Shown here one piece after another: positions 1-9,621 of a DNA stretch of 52,655 nt. Position 1 is the stretch's first letter, and every line of letters starts with the position of its first letter. The notes below the pieces were generated by a model that was given only the letters and a program-made list of their open reading frames with translations, was not told where the DNA came from and did no database searches. Position numbers and translations under genes: made by a program. Origin of the DNA: Alphaproteobacteria bacterium (GTDB lineage: Bacteria; Pseudomonadota; Alphaproteobacteria; UBA8366; Aestuariispiraceae); contig SPJV01000217.1 in the NCBI GenBank assembly GCA_006844765.1, forward strand, positions 1 to 52,655, written 5' to 3'.

Positions 1-1
1 C

Positions 2-3000
2 GCCAATGGCAATATCACCTTTGCGGTGGGTCAGTTTGAAGATTTGGCCGGCGATGCAACGGAAGACCTAACCTTCACCTTTGATGTGACTGATGGCACG
101 TCGGTGGTTCAAAACAGCATCACCATCACCATGGATGGGCAGAATGATCTGCCGACGGTCACCGGTTTCTCCAAGACAGCGGATGAAGATACGACCATCA
201 CTTTTGCTGCGAGCGATTTCTCGGCTGGGTTCGCGGATGTGGATACGGGCGATACGCTCCAGAATATCCGTATCGACACACTGCCCAATGCGGCGCATGG
301 CGAACTTCAGGTGAATGGCTCTGCCGTTTCTGCCAATCAGGTGATTGCTGCGGCAGACCTCGGCAACATTACCTTCGTGCCGGCGCAGGACTATAATGGT
401 GCCGCAAGCTTCACTTGGTCAGGCGGAGACGGGACTGGCTTCTCTGCTTCGTCCGTGACCACGGATATCACCGTGAACGCACCGCCGACCGTGACCCTTG
501 ATGGCAGTCATGTGCTGAACTTTACGGGTCAGGGCACGAACGGAAATGATAGTTCCTTCTCGGCAGCGATTGCGTCTGACTTCGCCGATATGCCAGCAGA
601 AGGCACGATAGAGTTCTGGGCCAATACGACCGATACCGATTCCTCTATGTTCTCCTATGCCGTGGATGCGGGTGGCGTCCGGCATAATGAATTGTTGTTC
701 GATATGATCGGTGGAGAGGTGGCGGTCTATATGCGCAATGCTGAGGTTGGTCGCACCAGCGGACTTCAGTTGAGTGATGGTGAATGGCATCACTTGGCGC
801 TGACCTATGGTCCGACTGAAACCAAGCTCTATTTGGATGGACAAGAAGTCCTTGATCTCGGCTCTCAGTCAACGATATCGCCGGGGGGTACCATTGTCCT
901 TGGTCAGGACCAAGACGTTGTCGGCGGAAGTTTTCAGACGAATGATACCTTCACGGGTCAGTTGGATGGCCTGCGGATCTGGGATTCGACACGAACCCAA
1001 GCAGAGATTGATCAGGCGAAGTCTGAATTCCTGGACGCTGCGTCTAATTCTGACTTGGTTGCTGATTATCGGATGGATACGGCGAGCGGGGATATTGTAA
1101 GCAATGTCGCCGGTGTGCCGGACCTCGTGCTCCAAAATGTGACGGCCGTGGACGGTCATCCGACCGGCGATGTCACCGTGAATGAAGGTGTTGCGAGCAG
1201 CGTCAATGGTATTACCGTTGGCGATGTTGAAAATGATACGCTGACTGTGACCTTGAATGCGACCAATGGCACGGTTAGCGCGACTTCCGGCACGGGCGGC
1301 GCTGGGGTTTCTGGTGCTGGTACCGCTACGCTGGTGCTGACGGGTCCGGCAGCCGATGTGAATGCGGCGCTGGATACGCTGACTTTCACGTCAAGCGGCT
1401 CCGCAGATGGATCGATTGGCGTCACTGTTGCGGATGGTGGCACGCAGACGGCCATCGATTCTATGACGATCAATGTCAATGCAGCGCCGAGCATCGAAGG
1501 CGTGACAGATTTCGGGTCCGTCCTGCAGTTTGATGGTGAAGATAACGCGGTTGCCATCGGGAACTCGCCAAGCCTCGACTTCAGCGGTTCTGATCCGATG
1601 ACGGTTGAGATGTGGATCAATCCAGACAATCTGACGGATTTCACGACGCTGATTGATAAGGCCCCACGCGATAACTCGGACGCGCCCGCCTTCCGGATTC
1701 ATTTGTTGCAGAATGGTGCTATCTCGATCTTTACCCCAGAAGGTGGCGGCGTGGATACCGTGGCTGGCGTGATTACGCCGGGCGAATGGGCGCATGTTGC
1801 TTTCAGCTTTGATGGCACCAATGTGTCGATCCTTAAGGACGGGCAGCCTCAAGAACTGACCGTCGGCGGCCAATCTACGACATGGTCCCTTGGCACGGCC
1901 AATACAGGTGATGTCACCTTGGGCCAGGATGTCATCGCAGGCCGAACCTTTGAAGGCATGATGGATGATGTCCGCATCTGGTCGGAAGCTCGGACGGCGC
2001 AGGAAATCCAAGACAATCTGAACGCACCGCTTTCCAACCCGGCAGGCGAGTCAACGCTGGCGGGCAACTGGACCTTTGATGATATCGATGGCGGCACGGT
2101 CAAGGATTTGAGTGCCAATGGCAATGATGGGTATTTGGGGCAGACCGAGGTCTCGCCGGTTGATACCTATGCGATCTTTGATGGCGGTCTGAACACGGCA
2201 CGGACCGATGGCACCGTTGACCGCTTGAATGTTACGGACACGGGCGAGCTTTCGATTACGAATGAGAGCGTGACACTAGAAGCCTGGATTCGTACCGAAG
2301 ATACGAGCACGTTGTTCAGCCGCATATTCATAAACATCGCCGGCAGTGGCGGTAATGACTATGGTCTTGCGTTAAGCCCAAGCAATGAGAGCGGTGCGGG
2401 CGGAAAGTTCCATTTCCGGTCCGATGACCTTCGGAATCCGGGTCAACTCGATACAGGCGGAGGCCAGGTGCGTGGTGCGACGTCAAACGCCGTCGTCGCG
2501 GATGGCGAGTGGCATCACATCGCCGCTGTTTTCGATGACGCCGCGAGCACGATTACCCTCTATGTGGACGGCGCGGTGGACAGTCACTATACGGGTATCA
2601 CAGGCTCGATCGTCGATACGGCGAGTTCGCTCGAGACCGGAATCCGGATTGGCGCGTTTAATGATGTGCAGGCTTTTGACGGCGATATCGGCGAAATTCG
2701 GGTCTGGGATACGGCGAGGACGGATCAACAAATTGCGGATAACTATCACCCCGATCTGACGAATCCGACGGGTGAAGCCAATCTTGCCGGATATTGGGAT
2801 TTCTCCGATGTTCAGAACGGCCAGATCCAGGATCTGTCCGGCAAGGGGAACCACGCGTCATATGGTTCGACGACCGGTGACGATGCGGGCGAGCCTGAGT
2901 TGCGCACGGTCGCCGATCCGATCGAGGGCGCCTACTTTGAGTTCGACGGCTCGAACGACGTCCTTGAAGCGGACAACACGAACATCGATTTCTCCGGTGG

Positions 3001-5434
3001 TCTTACCTACACGAGCTGGGTGCGGATGGACGACACCTCCGTTCCGTTCGCCACCGGCGGAAACAACGCCCTTCAAACATTTGCAATCGGCCATGACACG
3101 GCGGGTGGCTTCGAATTCTTCATTGAGGAATGGGAACAAGGTCGATTGAGACTGGGGCTCAACGGGGCCCAGTTCACGACTTCGTCTCCTGTCTTGACGG
3201 AAGACGAATGGATTCATATCGGCGTCACCTATGATCTGGCGAGCCAGCCGACCTTCTATATCAATGGCGTTCCGGTACAGTCCGATTACAACGTCGGCAG
3301 TGGTACGCCGGGTATTGAGCAGATCGGAAATATTACTTTCGGGGATATCGCGAATTCGCAGAACCGCTACCATGATGGGGCGCAGGAAGACATGGCGTTC
3401 CATAACAGAGCGTTGGATGCCGATGAAATTCTTCAGGTTTTTGAGAATGGGCCACAGGCGGTCAGCGATGATTTGCAACTGCACTTCTCCGCCAATCAGG
3501 TGAACGGTCAGGTGATCGAGGACTTGAGTGGCAATGGTCGCGACGGGCACCTCGGGACCTCGATTGGCGTCAGCAGCGATGATGCGACGGTCGTCGATCA
3601 GACGCCGCTGGAAATCGGTGTCCTTGGCCGCGCGGTGGAAATCGCTGATAGCGGGACCGCAATCATTACGCAGAGCGGTGTCGATACCGGCGGTGAGTTC
3701 ATGGTCGAGGCCTGGATCAATTCCACGGATAGCGGGAAGGGTATTGTCTCGCACGATGCGGCGAGCTCGAGTGATCCGTTCTTCGAAATGCAGATTAATT
3801 CCTCTGGGGAGCTTCGTGTCTTTATTCGCGGCGACAATGGCGCGCTTAAGGAATATGTCGGCTCGACAATCATCAATGATGGTCAGTATCACCATGTCGG
3901 CTTCAGCTTCGATGATAGCGTCGCAGGCGGCGAACTGACGCTCTATGTCGATGGTCAGGCTGAAACCGCGACGAAGGCTCAGGATGGTTCTATCGATAGC
4001 TATGGGGTTAGTTCGCAAATCCGGATCGGTGATGACCTTGATGGAACGACCGATGGCCGCTTGAATGGCAAGGTTGATGAAGTGCGGATCTGGAACCAGG
4101 CCCGTACCGCTGCTGAGATTGCCTCCACCTTCGCGATTGCAGTAGCCGTGCCGAGTGAAGGCCTCGCCCATTACTGGGACTTCGATCAGCCGAATGGCGG
4201 GTCTGCGGCGACGGACCGGGCAGGTGGCAATGATGCGACGCTCGGCACCGGGGTTACCTTCTCCGATGATGGGCTGCCTGTCTTCTCGACCAGTCTGGAC
4301 ACAAGGGAAGGGGTTGCGCTGGAAGGGGTCGTATCTGCGTCCGATCCGAGTGGAGATACGCTTGTCCTGGCCATTGAGACCCAACCGACAAACGGCACGC
4401 TTGAGTTCAATGCCAATGAAGGCTCTTACCGATATCAGCCGAATAATGGCTTCAGCGGTAGCGACAGCTTCACGGTGCGTGCAACGGACAGCGGTGGCGC
4501 GACCACCACTCAGACGATTGCGATCACGGTGAATGACGCACCAACCCTGCCGGAAGACGCCAATGCGTTGGCCTTTGATGGGGACGGTGATTCATTGAGT
4601 ATTGCCGATAACGATCTTCTCGATTTCGGGAATGCGGATAGCTTTACCTTTGAGATGTGGATCAATCCGGACAATGTTACGGGCTTCTTCACATTGCTCG
4701 ACAAGTCAGATCCAAGTTTGGCGGATGCGTTTAACTATCGTCTGCACATTGATGACGGCGCATTGACGTTTGCCTCAGGAGATGCCGTGGGGGGGACGGT
4801 TGGCTTGATCGGGACCGCTTCCAATACGGTTCAAGCGGGAGAATGGACGCATGTTGCTGTCACCTATGATGGCGCAACGGCTCGCATCTATACGAATGGA
4901 ACCGAGCAAGCGAGTGGCGGTATCACGATAACCAACGAAAATACCGGCCCGCTTCGGATTGGTGTCGATAACTTCGCCGGGCGTGCCTATGACGGTGAGG
5001 TCGCCGATGTTCGGATTTGGGATCAGGCGCAATCGCAATCGGATATTGCTGCGAACATGGACCAGACCCTGTCAGGTGACGAGTCGGGCCTTGTCGCAAA
5101 CTGGCAGTTCGACGAAGCCGGTGGGGCAACAGCCTTCGACAAGTCCTCTAACAATCTGGATGGCACGCTGGTCGCGGATGCGACACGGGATAGTCTTGTC
5201 GATGTCCAGATCACCAATAATGATGTCTATAAGGGCCTGTTGCTGGGCAATGATGCCAATGGCGATGATGTCTCATATTCCATCACAAGCGGGCCGACAC
5301 ATGGCAATGTCACGCTAAATGGCAATAATTTCGAATATGATCACGATGGAAGCGGAGAAAACGACAGTTTCACGGTGGAGATTTCTGACGGAACCGATAC
5401 AGTAACGGAGACGATTGACTTCACTGTGGTGTAG
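2..5434 (+). CDS. Giant LamG/cadherin-like surface or secreted protein, 3' part only
   Basis: The reading frame is open at the left edge, so the start lies outside the window; at least 1,810 residues are present. It opens with cadherin/VCBS-like beta-sandwich repeats (NDLPTVTGF, DYNGAASFTW). About six LamG/concanavalin-A-like domains follow, recognisable by recurring motifs such as WINPDN, GEWTHVAVTYDG and VRIWDQARTxxEI, near residues 155-350, 500-690, 720-935, 965-1165, 1205-1395 and 1515-1705. Cadherin-like linkers (GFSGSDSFTVRATDSGG) lie between and after them. The C-terminus ends in a beta-rich TETIDFTVV stretch, and I see no RTX nonapeptide repeats. Such proteins are normally extracellular adhesins or glycan binders, often type I secreted; that is family knowledge, and the ligand is unknown. 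The stop is 8 bp before the next gene, so the two may be co-transcribed. Confidence 0.85.
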   Translation, partial: ANGNITFAVGQFEDLAGDATEDLTFTFDVTDGTSVVQNSITITMDGQNDLPTVTGFSKTADEDTTITFAASDFSAGFADVDTGDTLQNIRIDTLPNAAHGELQVNGSAVSANQVIAAADLGNITFVPAQDYNGAASFTWSGGDGTGFSASSVTTDITVNAPPTVTLDGSHVLNFTGQGTNGNDSSFSAAIASDFADMPAEGTIEFWANTTDTDSSMFSYAVDAGGVRHNELLFDMIGGEVAVYMRNAEVGRTSGLQLSDGEWHHLALTYGPTETKLYLDGQEVLDLGSQSTISPGGTIVLGQDQDVVGGSFQTNDTFTGQLDGLRIWDSTRTQAEIDQAKSEFLDAASNSDLVADYRMDTASGDIVSNVAGVPDLVLQNVTAVDGHPTGDVTVNEGVASSVNGITVGDVENDTLTVTLNATNGTVSATSGTGGAGVSGAGTATLVLTGPAADVNAALDTLTFTSSGSADGSIGVTVADGGTQTAIDSMTINVNAAPSIEGVTDFGSVLQFDGEDNAVAIGNSPSLDFSGSDPMTVEMWINPDNLTDFTTLIDKAPRDNSDAPAFRIHLLQNGAISIFTPEGGGVDTVAGVITPGEWAHVAFSFDGTNVSILKDGQPQELTVGGQSTTWSLGTANTGDVTLGQDVIAGRTFEGMMDDVRIWSEARTAQEIQDNLNAPLSNPAGESTLAGNWTFDDIDGGTVKDLSANGNDGYLGQTEVSPVDTYAIFDGGLNTARTDGTVDRLNVTDTGELSITNESVTLEAWIRTEDTSTLFSRIFINIAGSGGNDYGLALSPSNESGAGGKFHFRSDDLRNPGQLDTGGGQVRGATSNAVVADGEWHHIAAVFDDAASTITLYVDGAVDSHYTGITGSIVDTASSLETGIRIGAFNDVQAFDGDIGEIRVWDTARTDQQIADNYHPDLTNPTGEANLAGYWDFSDVQNGQIQDLSGKGNHASYGSTTGDDAGEPELRTVADPIEGAYFEFDGSNDVLEADNTNIDFSGGLTYTSWVRMDDTSVPFATGGNNALQTFAIGHDTAGGFEFFIEEWEQGRLRLGLNGAQFTTSSPVLTEDEWIHIGVTYDLASQPTFYINGVPVQSDYNVGSGTPGIEQIGNITFGDIANSQNRYHDGAQEDMAFHNRALDADEILQVFENGPQAVSDDLQLHFSANQVNGQVIEDLSGNGRDGHLGTSIGVSSDDATVVDQTPLEIGVLGRAVEIADSGTAIITQSGVDTGGEFMVEAWINSTDSGKGIVSHDAASSSDPFFEMQINSSGELRVFIRGDNGALKEYVGSTIINDGQYHHVGFSFDDSVAGGELTLYVDGQAETATKAQDGSIDSYGVSSQIRIGDDLDGTTDGRLNGKVDEVRIWNQARTAAEIASTFAIAVAVPSEGLAHYWDFDQPNGGSAATDRAGGNDATLGTGVTFSDDGLPVFSTSLDTREGVALEGVVSASDPSGDTLVLAIETQPTNGTLEFNANEGSYRYQPNNGFSGSDSFTVRATDSGGATTTQTIAITVNDAPTLPEDANALAFDGDGDSLSIADNDLLDFGNADSFTFEMWINPDNVTGFFTLLDKSDPSLADAFNYRLHIDDGALTFASGDAVGGTVGLIGTASNTVQAGEWTHVAVTYDGATARIYTNGTEQASGGITITNENTGPLRIGVDNFAGRAYDGEVADVRIWDQAQSQSDIAANMDQTLSGDESGLVANWQFDEAGGATAFDKSSNNLDGTLVADATRDSLVDVQITNNDVYKGLLLGNDANGDDVSYSITSGPTHGNVTLNGNNFEYDHDGSGENDSFTVEISDGTDTVTETIDFTVV

Positions 5435-5442
5435 GGGCGCCT

Positions 5443-8400
5443 GTGGTTCAAAAATTATGGTCGATGGTCTTCGGTTCATGGCCGATGACCAAACGAAATA
5501 TGTTCCTGGTGATTCTGCTGATCATCGGGTTGGTAAGTATTCTTGCGTCCGTCTTGGCTCGTGTTGCGGTTCTGGATCTGGATACAAAGAACGCCTACAG
5601 GGTTGCGCTGGTCGCGCCGTTGAGCGGACCAAATGCTAATACCGGACGCGCCATGCGGGCAGGTGCACAATTGGCGGTCGACCGCATCAACGCTGATGGC
5701 GGTATTGGCGGTCGCGCGATTGCGGTTGAATTCCACGATGATGAAGGCACGGCGGCGAAAGCCCGCGGCACGGCGGAAGCGCTTGTCGCAAATGATCAGC
5801 TGAGCGCAATCATCGGCCATTACGGCTCAGTGGAAATTGCGGCGGGGCTGAAAGCCTATTCGGAAGGCAAGACCCCGGTTATCCTGCCATCCCCTGCCGC
5901 GGGTCCGGAGGCGGCAAAGGCACCTTGGGTCTTCGCAACCGTCTTTGATGATCTCGAGCAGACGAAGTTCCTCGCGAACTATCTGCGGAACGTGGTCGGT
6001 CAAAAGACCGTCTCTGTCATTCACGCCTCCACGGATCGGGGCACGAAGCTGGCGCAAGCCTTTGATGAGACCTATCGGCGTTTCGGAACCAAGGTGCTGA
6101 ATAGCTGGCAGTACAACCCCAACAATCTTGATGCACTTCTGACCCGGGCCGAAACCATTGGGCAGGAATTCCGCGATCAGAAAATCACCGGGCATATTTT
6201 TATCCAGGGGACACCGGCGCAGGCCGCGCGTGTTCTCGTCGGATTGCGGAACAAGGGGGTTCGGAACGGCGTTGTTGGTTTGGCCGACATGGCAACCGAC
6301 GCTTTCGTGCGTGAAGTTCAGTCCTTGTTGCCGAAAGGCGATTCGGCGGCCTTGATGACCAATGGCATGATGGTCACCACTCCGTTGCTTTTCGACACGG
6401 CAACGGAAGTTGCGCAGAATTTCCGCGCGGCCTTTATCGACGCTTATGGCACGGTACCGGATTGGGCGGCGGCCTATAGTTTCGATGCCGTGACGATGAT
6501 CGCCGATGGTATCCGTGACGGCTTGGTCGGGACCACTGAGGAAGAGCAGGAAGAGGTCGAGGTAACCACTGATGTCGGCGAAATCCGCGCCAGCGTTCGG
6601 CGAGGATTTGCGCGCTATGATGCGCCACAACGCTCTAAGCGTACCGTTGGCGGGCAGCGCTATTTCGGGCCGGATGGAGAGAACCGAACCTCGGTTCAAA
6701 TTGGCCTCTTTAACGGATCGAGCCAAGTTTCGGCTTTGACCCAGTTGCAACCAATCTTGGAGCAAGGCGTCACCGGCTATCTGGATCTGCTCAAGGCCGG
6801 CAAGGTGCTCTATGTGAATGACCGGTTCATGTATAAGACGAATGTCGTCTATACCGGCGTCCAGATTCTGAATGCTGAAGAAGTGTTTGTTGAGACCGGT
6901 GAAGAAGTCAGAGCGCTGAAAGACCGGTTGGAACTCGATTTCCTGATTTGGTTCCGGTACCGCGGTGACTTCCAGCCGGAAGATGTGGTCTTTGTGAACG
7001 CGGCAGAGCCAATCCGTCTGGAAGAGCCGGATAAGAGCGGTATCGATGGTGATATGCTCTATCGGTCCTATCGGGTGAATGGGCAATTCAAGCTCGAGTT
7101 TTCTGATGTTGCGCATCCCTATGGCACATTGCTGGCCGGTCTGGGTTTCCATCACCGACTGCTGAGCCGAAACAACCTGATGTATGTGACCGACGTCCTG
7201 GGCATGGGACTGGTCAACAGCGATGCCGGGAACTTGGTTAACTATAACGCCCTGGCGCGGGTTGGTGTGTCGAACGACGAAGCCGATCCGATTGAGGATG
7301 TTGAGGAAGAAGACAGCGGGTTCCTCGGCCTTGGGTTTGAGATGCCGACAATTGATCTGGCCGCTCTTCTGGGGCAACCGCGATCCGGGGATGTGTTGCT
7401 TAGTGATCTGACCCGAAACCGTGTCTTCGCGCCGATGGAAGGCTGGCGACCGGAACGGGCCTGGGTCTCTCAAGAGGTCTATGCCGGTGCGTCAGAAGGT
7501 GATCCCACCTTTGTCGGATTCGGCAAGCAAACACCGGATTTCGTGCGGATCGACTTTGGGATTATCCTGGGGAATGAAGGGATTGACCTGGGCGCCGTGA
7601 TCCCCGCGAATTGGCTGGTCTATATCAGTATTTTCGCCATCGTGGTGATCCTCGTTGCCGGGATTATGGATCGGAAAGAACGGGGGCAGTTCTGGCGTGT
7701 CCAGACGCTGTTCATGCGTGTCGTTGCCTGGCCGATGTTGATGCTTGCCGGCGGGGCGGTCCTGCTCGATTTCTCCGTGTCGAACTGGCCGGATAGTCTG
7801 ACAGATATTATCGTCATTGTTCTGGACAGTCTGTGGTGGGTCATCCCGGCACGTCTGGCGGCAATCGGGCTTGAGCGTTTCATCTGGGTGCCGCTGGAAA
7901 TGCGCTCCCAGCGACGTATTCCAAATGTCGTGCGATTGTTTGCAGCGGGTGCGATCTACCTCTTTGCAGTGTTTGGCGTTTTGGCCTTCGTGCTGGAGCA
8001 GACACTCACCGGCATTCTCGCAACATCCGGTTTGTTGGCGATGATCATCGGCCTGGCGGTCCAGGCGAATATCGCGAATATTTTCTCCGGTATTGTCTTG
8101 AACATCGAACGGCCATTCCGGGTTGGCGATTGGGTCCAGATTGATGAGACCATCGGCAATGTCATGGATATTACCTGGCGGACGATGCGGCTTCGGACAC
8201 GGGATGGTTTCCACGTCTCTATCCCGAACGGACAGGTATCAGAGGCGCTGATCCAGAACTTCAGTACCGGCAATATGGTACGCTTCAGTGCTGAGTTCTT
8301 TATCGCCGCCAAGCATGCCCCCGATGATGTGGGCGAATCGATCGACCGCGCGGAAGAGCGGATTCGTCGGTCGCTCTCATTTGTTGGGCTGGATGAAGGG

Positions 8401-8856
8401 CTGGACCGGTACTCCTATCGATATGATGGCCTGAAAGTCTTTGAACGCGGTGTGTTCCACCGCTTCCGGGTCGATTTCTGGATTGATGAGTACAATGATT
8501 ACGAAATTGTCCGTCAGTTCGTCTATGGCGAGGTCTGGCTGCAGTTCCAGATTGATGAGATCGATACGGATCTGAAGATTGCGCCGCCGAAGTCCCAGCC
8601 TTCCGACCGTGAGGATGATGATTTCGAAGACCTTGACGGGGAAGTGGCGGAAGAACGGGCTGAGCTTATCGCCGCTGGTCTGGAGGACCCCCGAGTTCTT
8701 GCGCGGGTTGCCAAAGAGAAGAAGCGGATCAAAGACGGCCGGCCGATCGAAGACAGTGACATCAGCATCATGGGACGCCGCGCCGCGAAGGACCGTGAAT
8801 ATGGCGGCATTGATGGTGATCTGTTCGCCGGTGGTGGCGATGGGGGCGGCGACTAG
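5443..8856 (+). CDS. Periplasmic ligand-binding domain fused to MscS-type mechanosensitive channel
   Basis: The protein has 1,137 residues from GTG 5443; ATG 5461 and ATG 5488 are alternative starts. A hydrophobic anchor lies near residues 19-43. A type 1 periplasmic binding fold (Peripla_BP_6, branched-chain amino acid receptor-like; VALVAPLSGPNANTG, SAIIGHYGS) spans about 52-360. An unassigned, probably beta-rich region spans about 400-715. Several membrane helices begin near 719. The MscS core follows, with the pore helix and beta domain around 854-1040 (TSGLLAMIIGLAVQANIANI, then ERPFRVGDWVQID). The tail is charged and acidic. Family knowledge: MscS proteins are tension-gated inner-membrane channels, and Peripla_BP domains bind small solutes. 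I infer a channel whose opening may be modulated by a periplasmic ligand. MscS homologues are usually 280-1,100 residues; this receptor-plus-channel order is uncommon. No separate ABC transporter genes adjoin it. Confidence 0.85.
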   Translation: MVQKLWSMVFGSWPMTKRNMFLVILLIIGLVSILASVLARVAVLDLDTKNAYRVALVAPLSGPNANTGRAMRAGAQLAVDRINADGGIGGRAIAVEFHDDEGTAAKARGTAEALVANDQLSAIIGHYGSVEIAAGLKAYSEGKTPVILPSPAAGPEAAKAPWVFATVFDDLEQTKFLANYLRNVVGQKTVSVIHASTDRGTKLAQAFDETYRRFGTKVLNSWQYNPNNLDALLTRAETIGQEFRDQKITGHIFIQGTPAQAARVLVGLRNKGVRNGVVGLADMATDAFVREVQSLLPKGDSAALMTNGMMVTTPLLFDTATEVAQNFRAAFIDAYGTVPDWAAAYSFDAVTMIADGIRDGLVGTTEEEQEEVEVTTDVGEIRASVRRGFARYDAPQRSKRTVGGQRYFGPDGENRTSVQIGLFNGSSQVSALTQLQPILEQGVTGYLDLLKAGKVLYVNDRFMYKTNVVYTGVQILNAEEVFVETGEEVRALKDRLELDFLIWFRYRGDFQPEDVVFVNAAEPIRLEEPDKSGIDGDMLYRSYRVNGQFKLEFSDVAHPYGTLLAGLGFHHRLLSRNNLMYVTDVLGMGLVNSDAGNLVNYNALARVGVSNDEADPIEDVEEEDSGFLGLGFEMPTIDLAALLGQPRSGDVLLSDLTRNRVFAPMEGWRPERAWVSQEVYAGASEGDPTFVGFGKQTPDFVRIDFGIILGNEGIDLGAVIPANWLVYISIFAIVVILVAGIMDRKERGQFWRVQTLFMRVVAWPMLMLAGGAVLLDFSVSNWPDSLTDIIVIVLDSLWWVIPARLAAIGLERFIWVPLEMRSQRRIPNVVRLFAAGAIYLFAVFGVLAFVLEQTLTGILATSGLLAMIIGLAVQANIANIFSGIVLNIERPFRVGDWVQIDETIGNVMDITWRTMRLRTRDGFHVSIPNGQVSEALIQNFSTGNMVRFSAEFFIAAKHAPDDVGESIDRAEERIRRSLSFVGLDEGLDRYSYRYDGLKVFERGVFHRFRVDFWIDEYNDYEIVRQFVYGEVWLQFQIDEIDTDLKIAPPKSQPSDREDDDFEDLDGEVAEERAELIAAGLEDPRVLARVAKEKKRIKDGRPIEDSDISIMGRRAAKDREYGGIDGDLFAGGGDGGGD

Positions 8857-8927
8857 GCCCACATAGGGTTAAGGATGGCGGCCCCGCCACGCGCGTTACG
8901 CAATAGATTTGGGAGGAGGAAGTCATC

Positions 8928-9596
8928 ATGTCTGGCTTGGTCGAATTCACATGTCCGAATGGCTCAACGGCTAAAGGGTATCTAGCAGAAGCGGACAACG
9001 CGAAGGGTGGCGTCATTGTCATCCAGGAATGGTGGGGTCTTAATCCGCAGATCCAAAGCGTCGCGGATCGGTTCGCGGCTGCTGGCTATCATGCCCTGGC
9101 CCCCGATCTCTATCAGGGACGGGTGACGCAAGAACCCGATGAAGCAAGCCACATGATGTCCGGCCTCGACTGGGTCGGCGCGACGGAACAGGATGTTCGC
9201 GGTGCCGCTCAATACTTGCGTGGAATTGGCGCGGATAAGACCGCCGTCATGGGGTTCTGCATGGGGGGCGCACTGACCGTCATTGCAGGGGTCAAGGTGC
9301 CGGAATGCGATGCTGGTATTTGCTTCTACGGAATTCCGCCGAAGGAACAGGCCGACCCGGCAGAGATGAAGGTTCCTTTCCAGGCGCATTTTGCCTCTCA
9401 AGATGATTGGTGCTCGCCCGAAGCGGTGATTGGTCTGGAAGGTGATATGCAAGCGGTATCGACGCCGGTTGAAATCCACAAATATGAAGGAACCGAACAC
9501 GGCTTCTTCAACCAGACACGCGAGGTCTATAACGCGGATGCGACGGCCTTGTCCTGGGAGCGGATGATGGGGTTCTTGTCGACCCATATCGGATAG
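8928..9596 (+). CDS. Dienelactone hydrolase family protein
   Basis: This 222-residue alpha/beta hydrolase starts at an ATG with a strong upstream GGGAGGAGG ribosome site. The family fold is clear. The nucleophile elbow GFCMGG places Cys111, His191 sits in EGTEHGFFN, and the acid is Asp159 or Asp160 in ASQDDWCSP. Glu34 in QEWWGLN matches the glutamate that primes the cysteine in characterised dienelactone hydrolases. The length fits the family (about 230 residues). It probably hydrolyses a lactone or ester in the cytoplasm; the true substrate is unknown because many family members do not act on dienelactone. It is not next to other aromatic-degradation genes. The following gene starts 26 bp downstream on the same strand and may share its transcript. 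Confidence 0.88.
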   Translation: MSGLVEFTCPNGSTAKGYLAEADNAKGGVIVIQEWWGLNPQIQSVADRFAAAGYHALAPDLYQGRVTQEPDEASHMMSGLDWVGATEQDVRGAAQYLRGIGADKTAVMGFCMGGALTVIAGVKVPECDAGICFYGIPPKEQADPAEMKVPFQAHFASQDDWCSPEAVIGLEGDMQAVSTPVEIHKYEGTEHGFFNQTREVYNADATALSWERMMGFLSTHIG

Positions 9597-9621
9597 TGTT
9601 TGGGCGAGGCGAGACGGCATT

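Noticed and set aside
2858..4384. Long minus-strand frame (508 codons) inside the giant LamG gene.
   Set aside because: Shadow of the LamG coding strand; its composition is unlike a natural protein and the sense frame has clear domains.
5827..7473. Long minus-strand frame (548 codons) inside the receptor-channel gene.
   Set aside because: Antisense shadow; the plus-strand frame shows binding-protein and MscS domains throughout.
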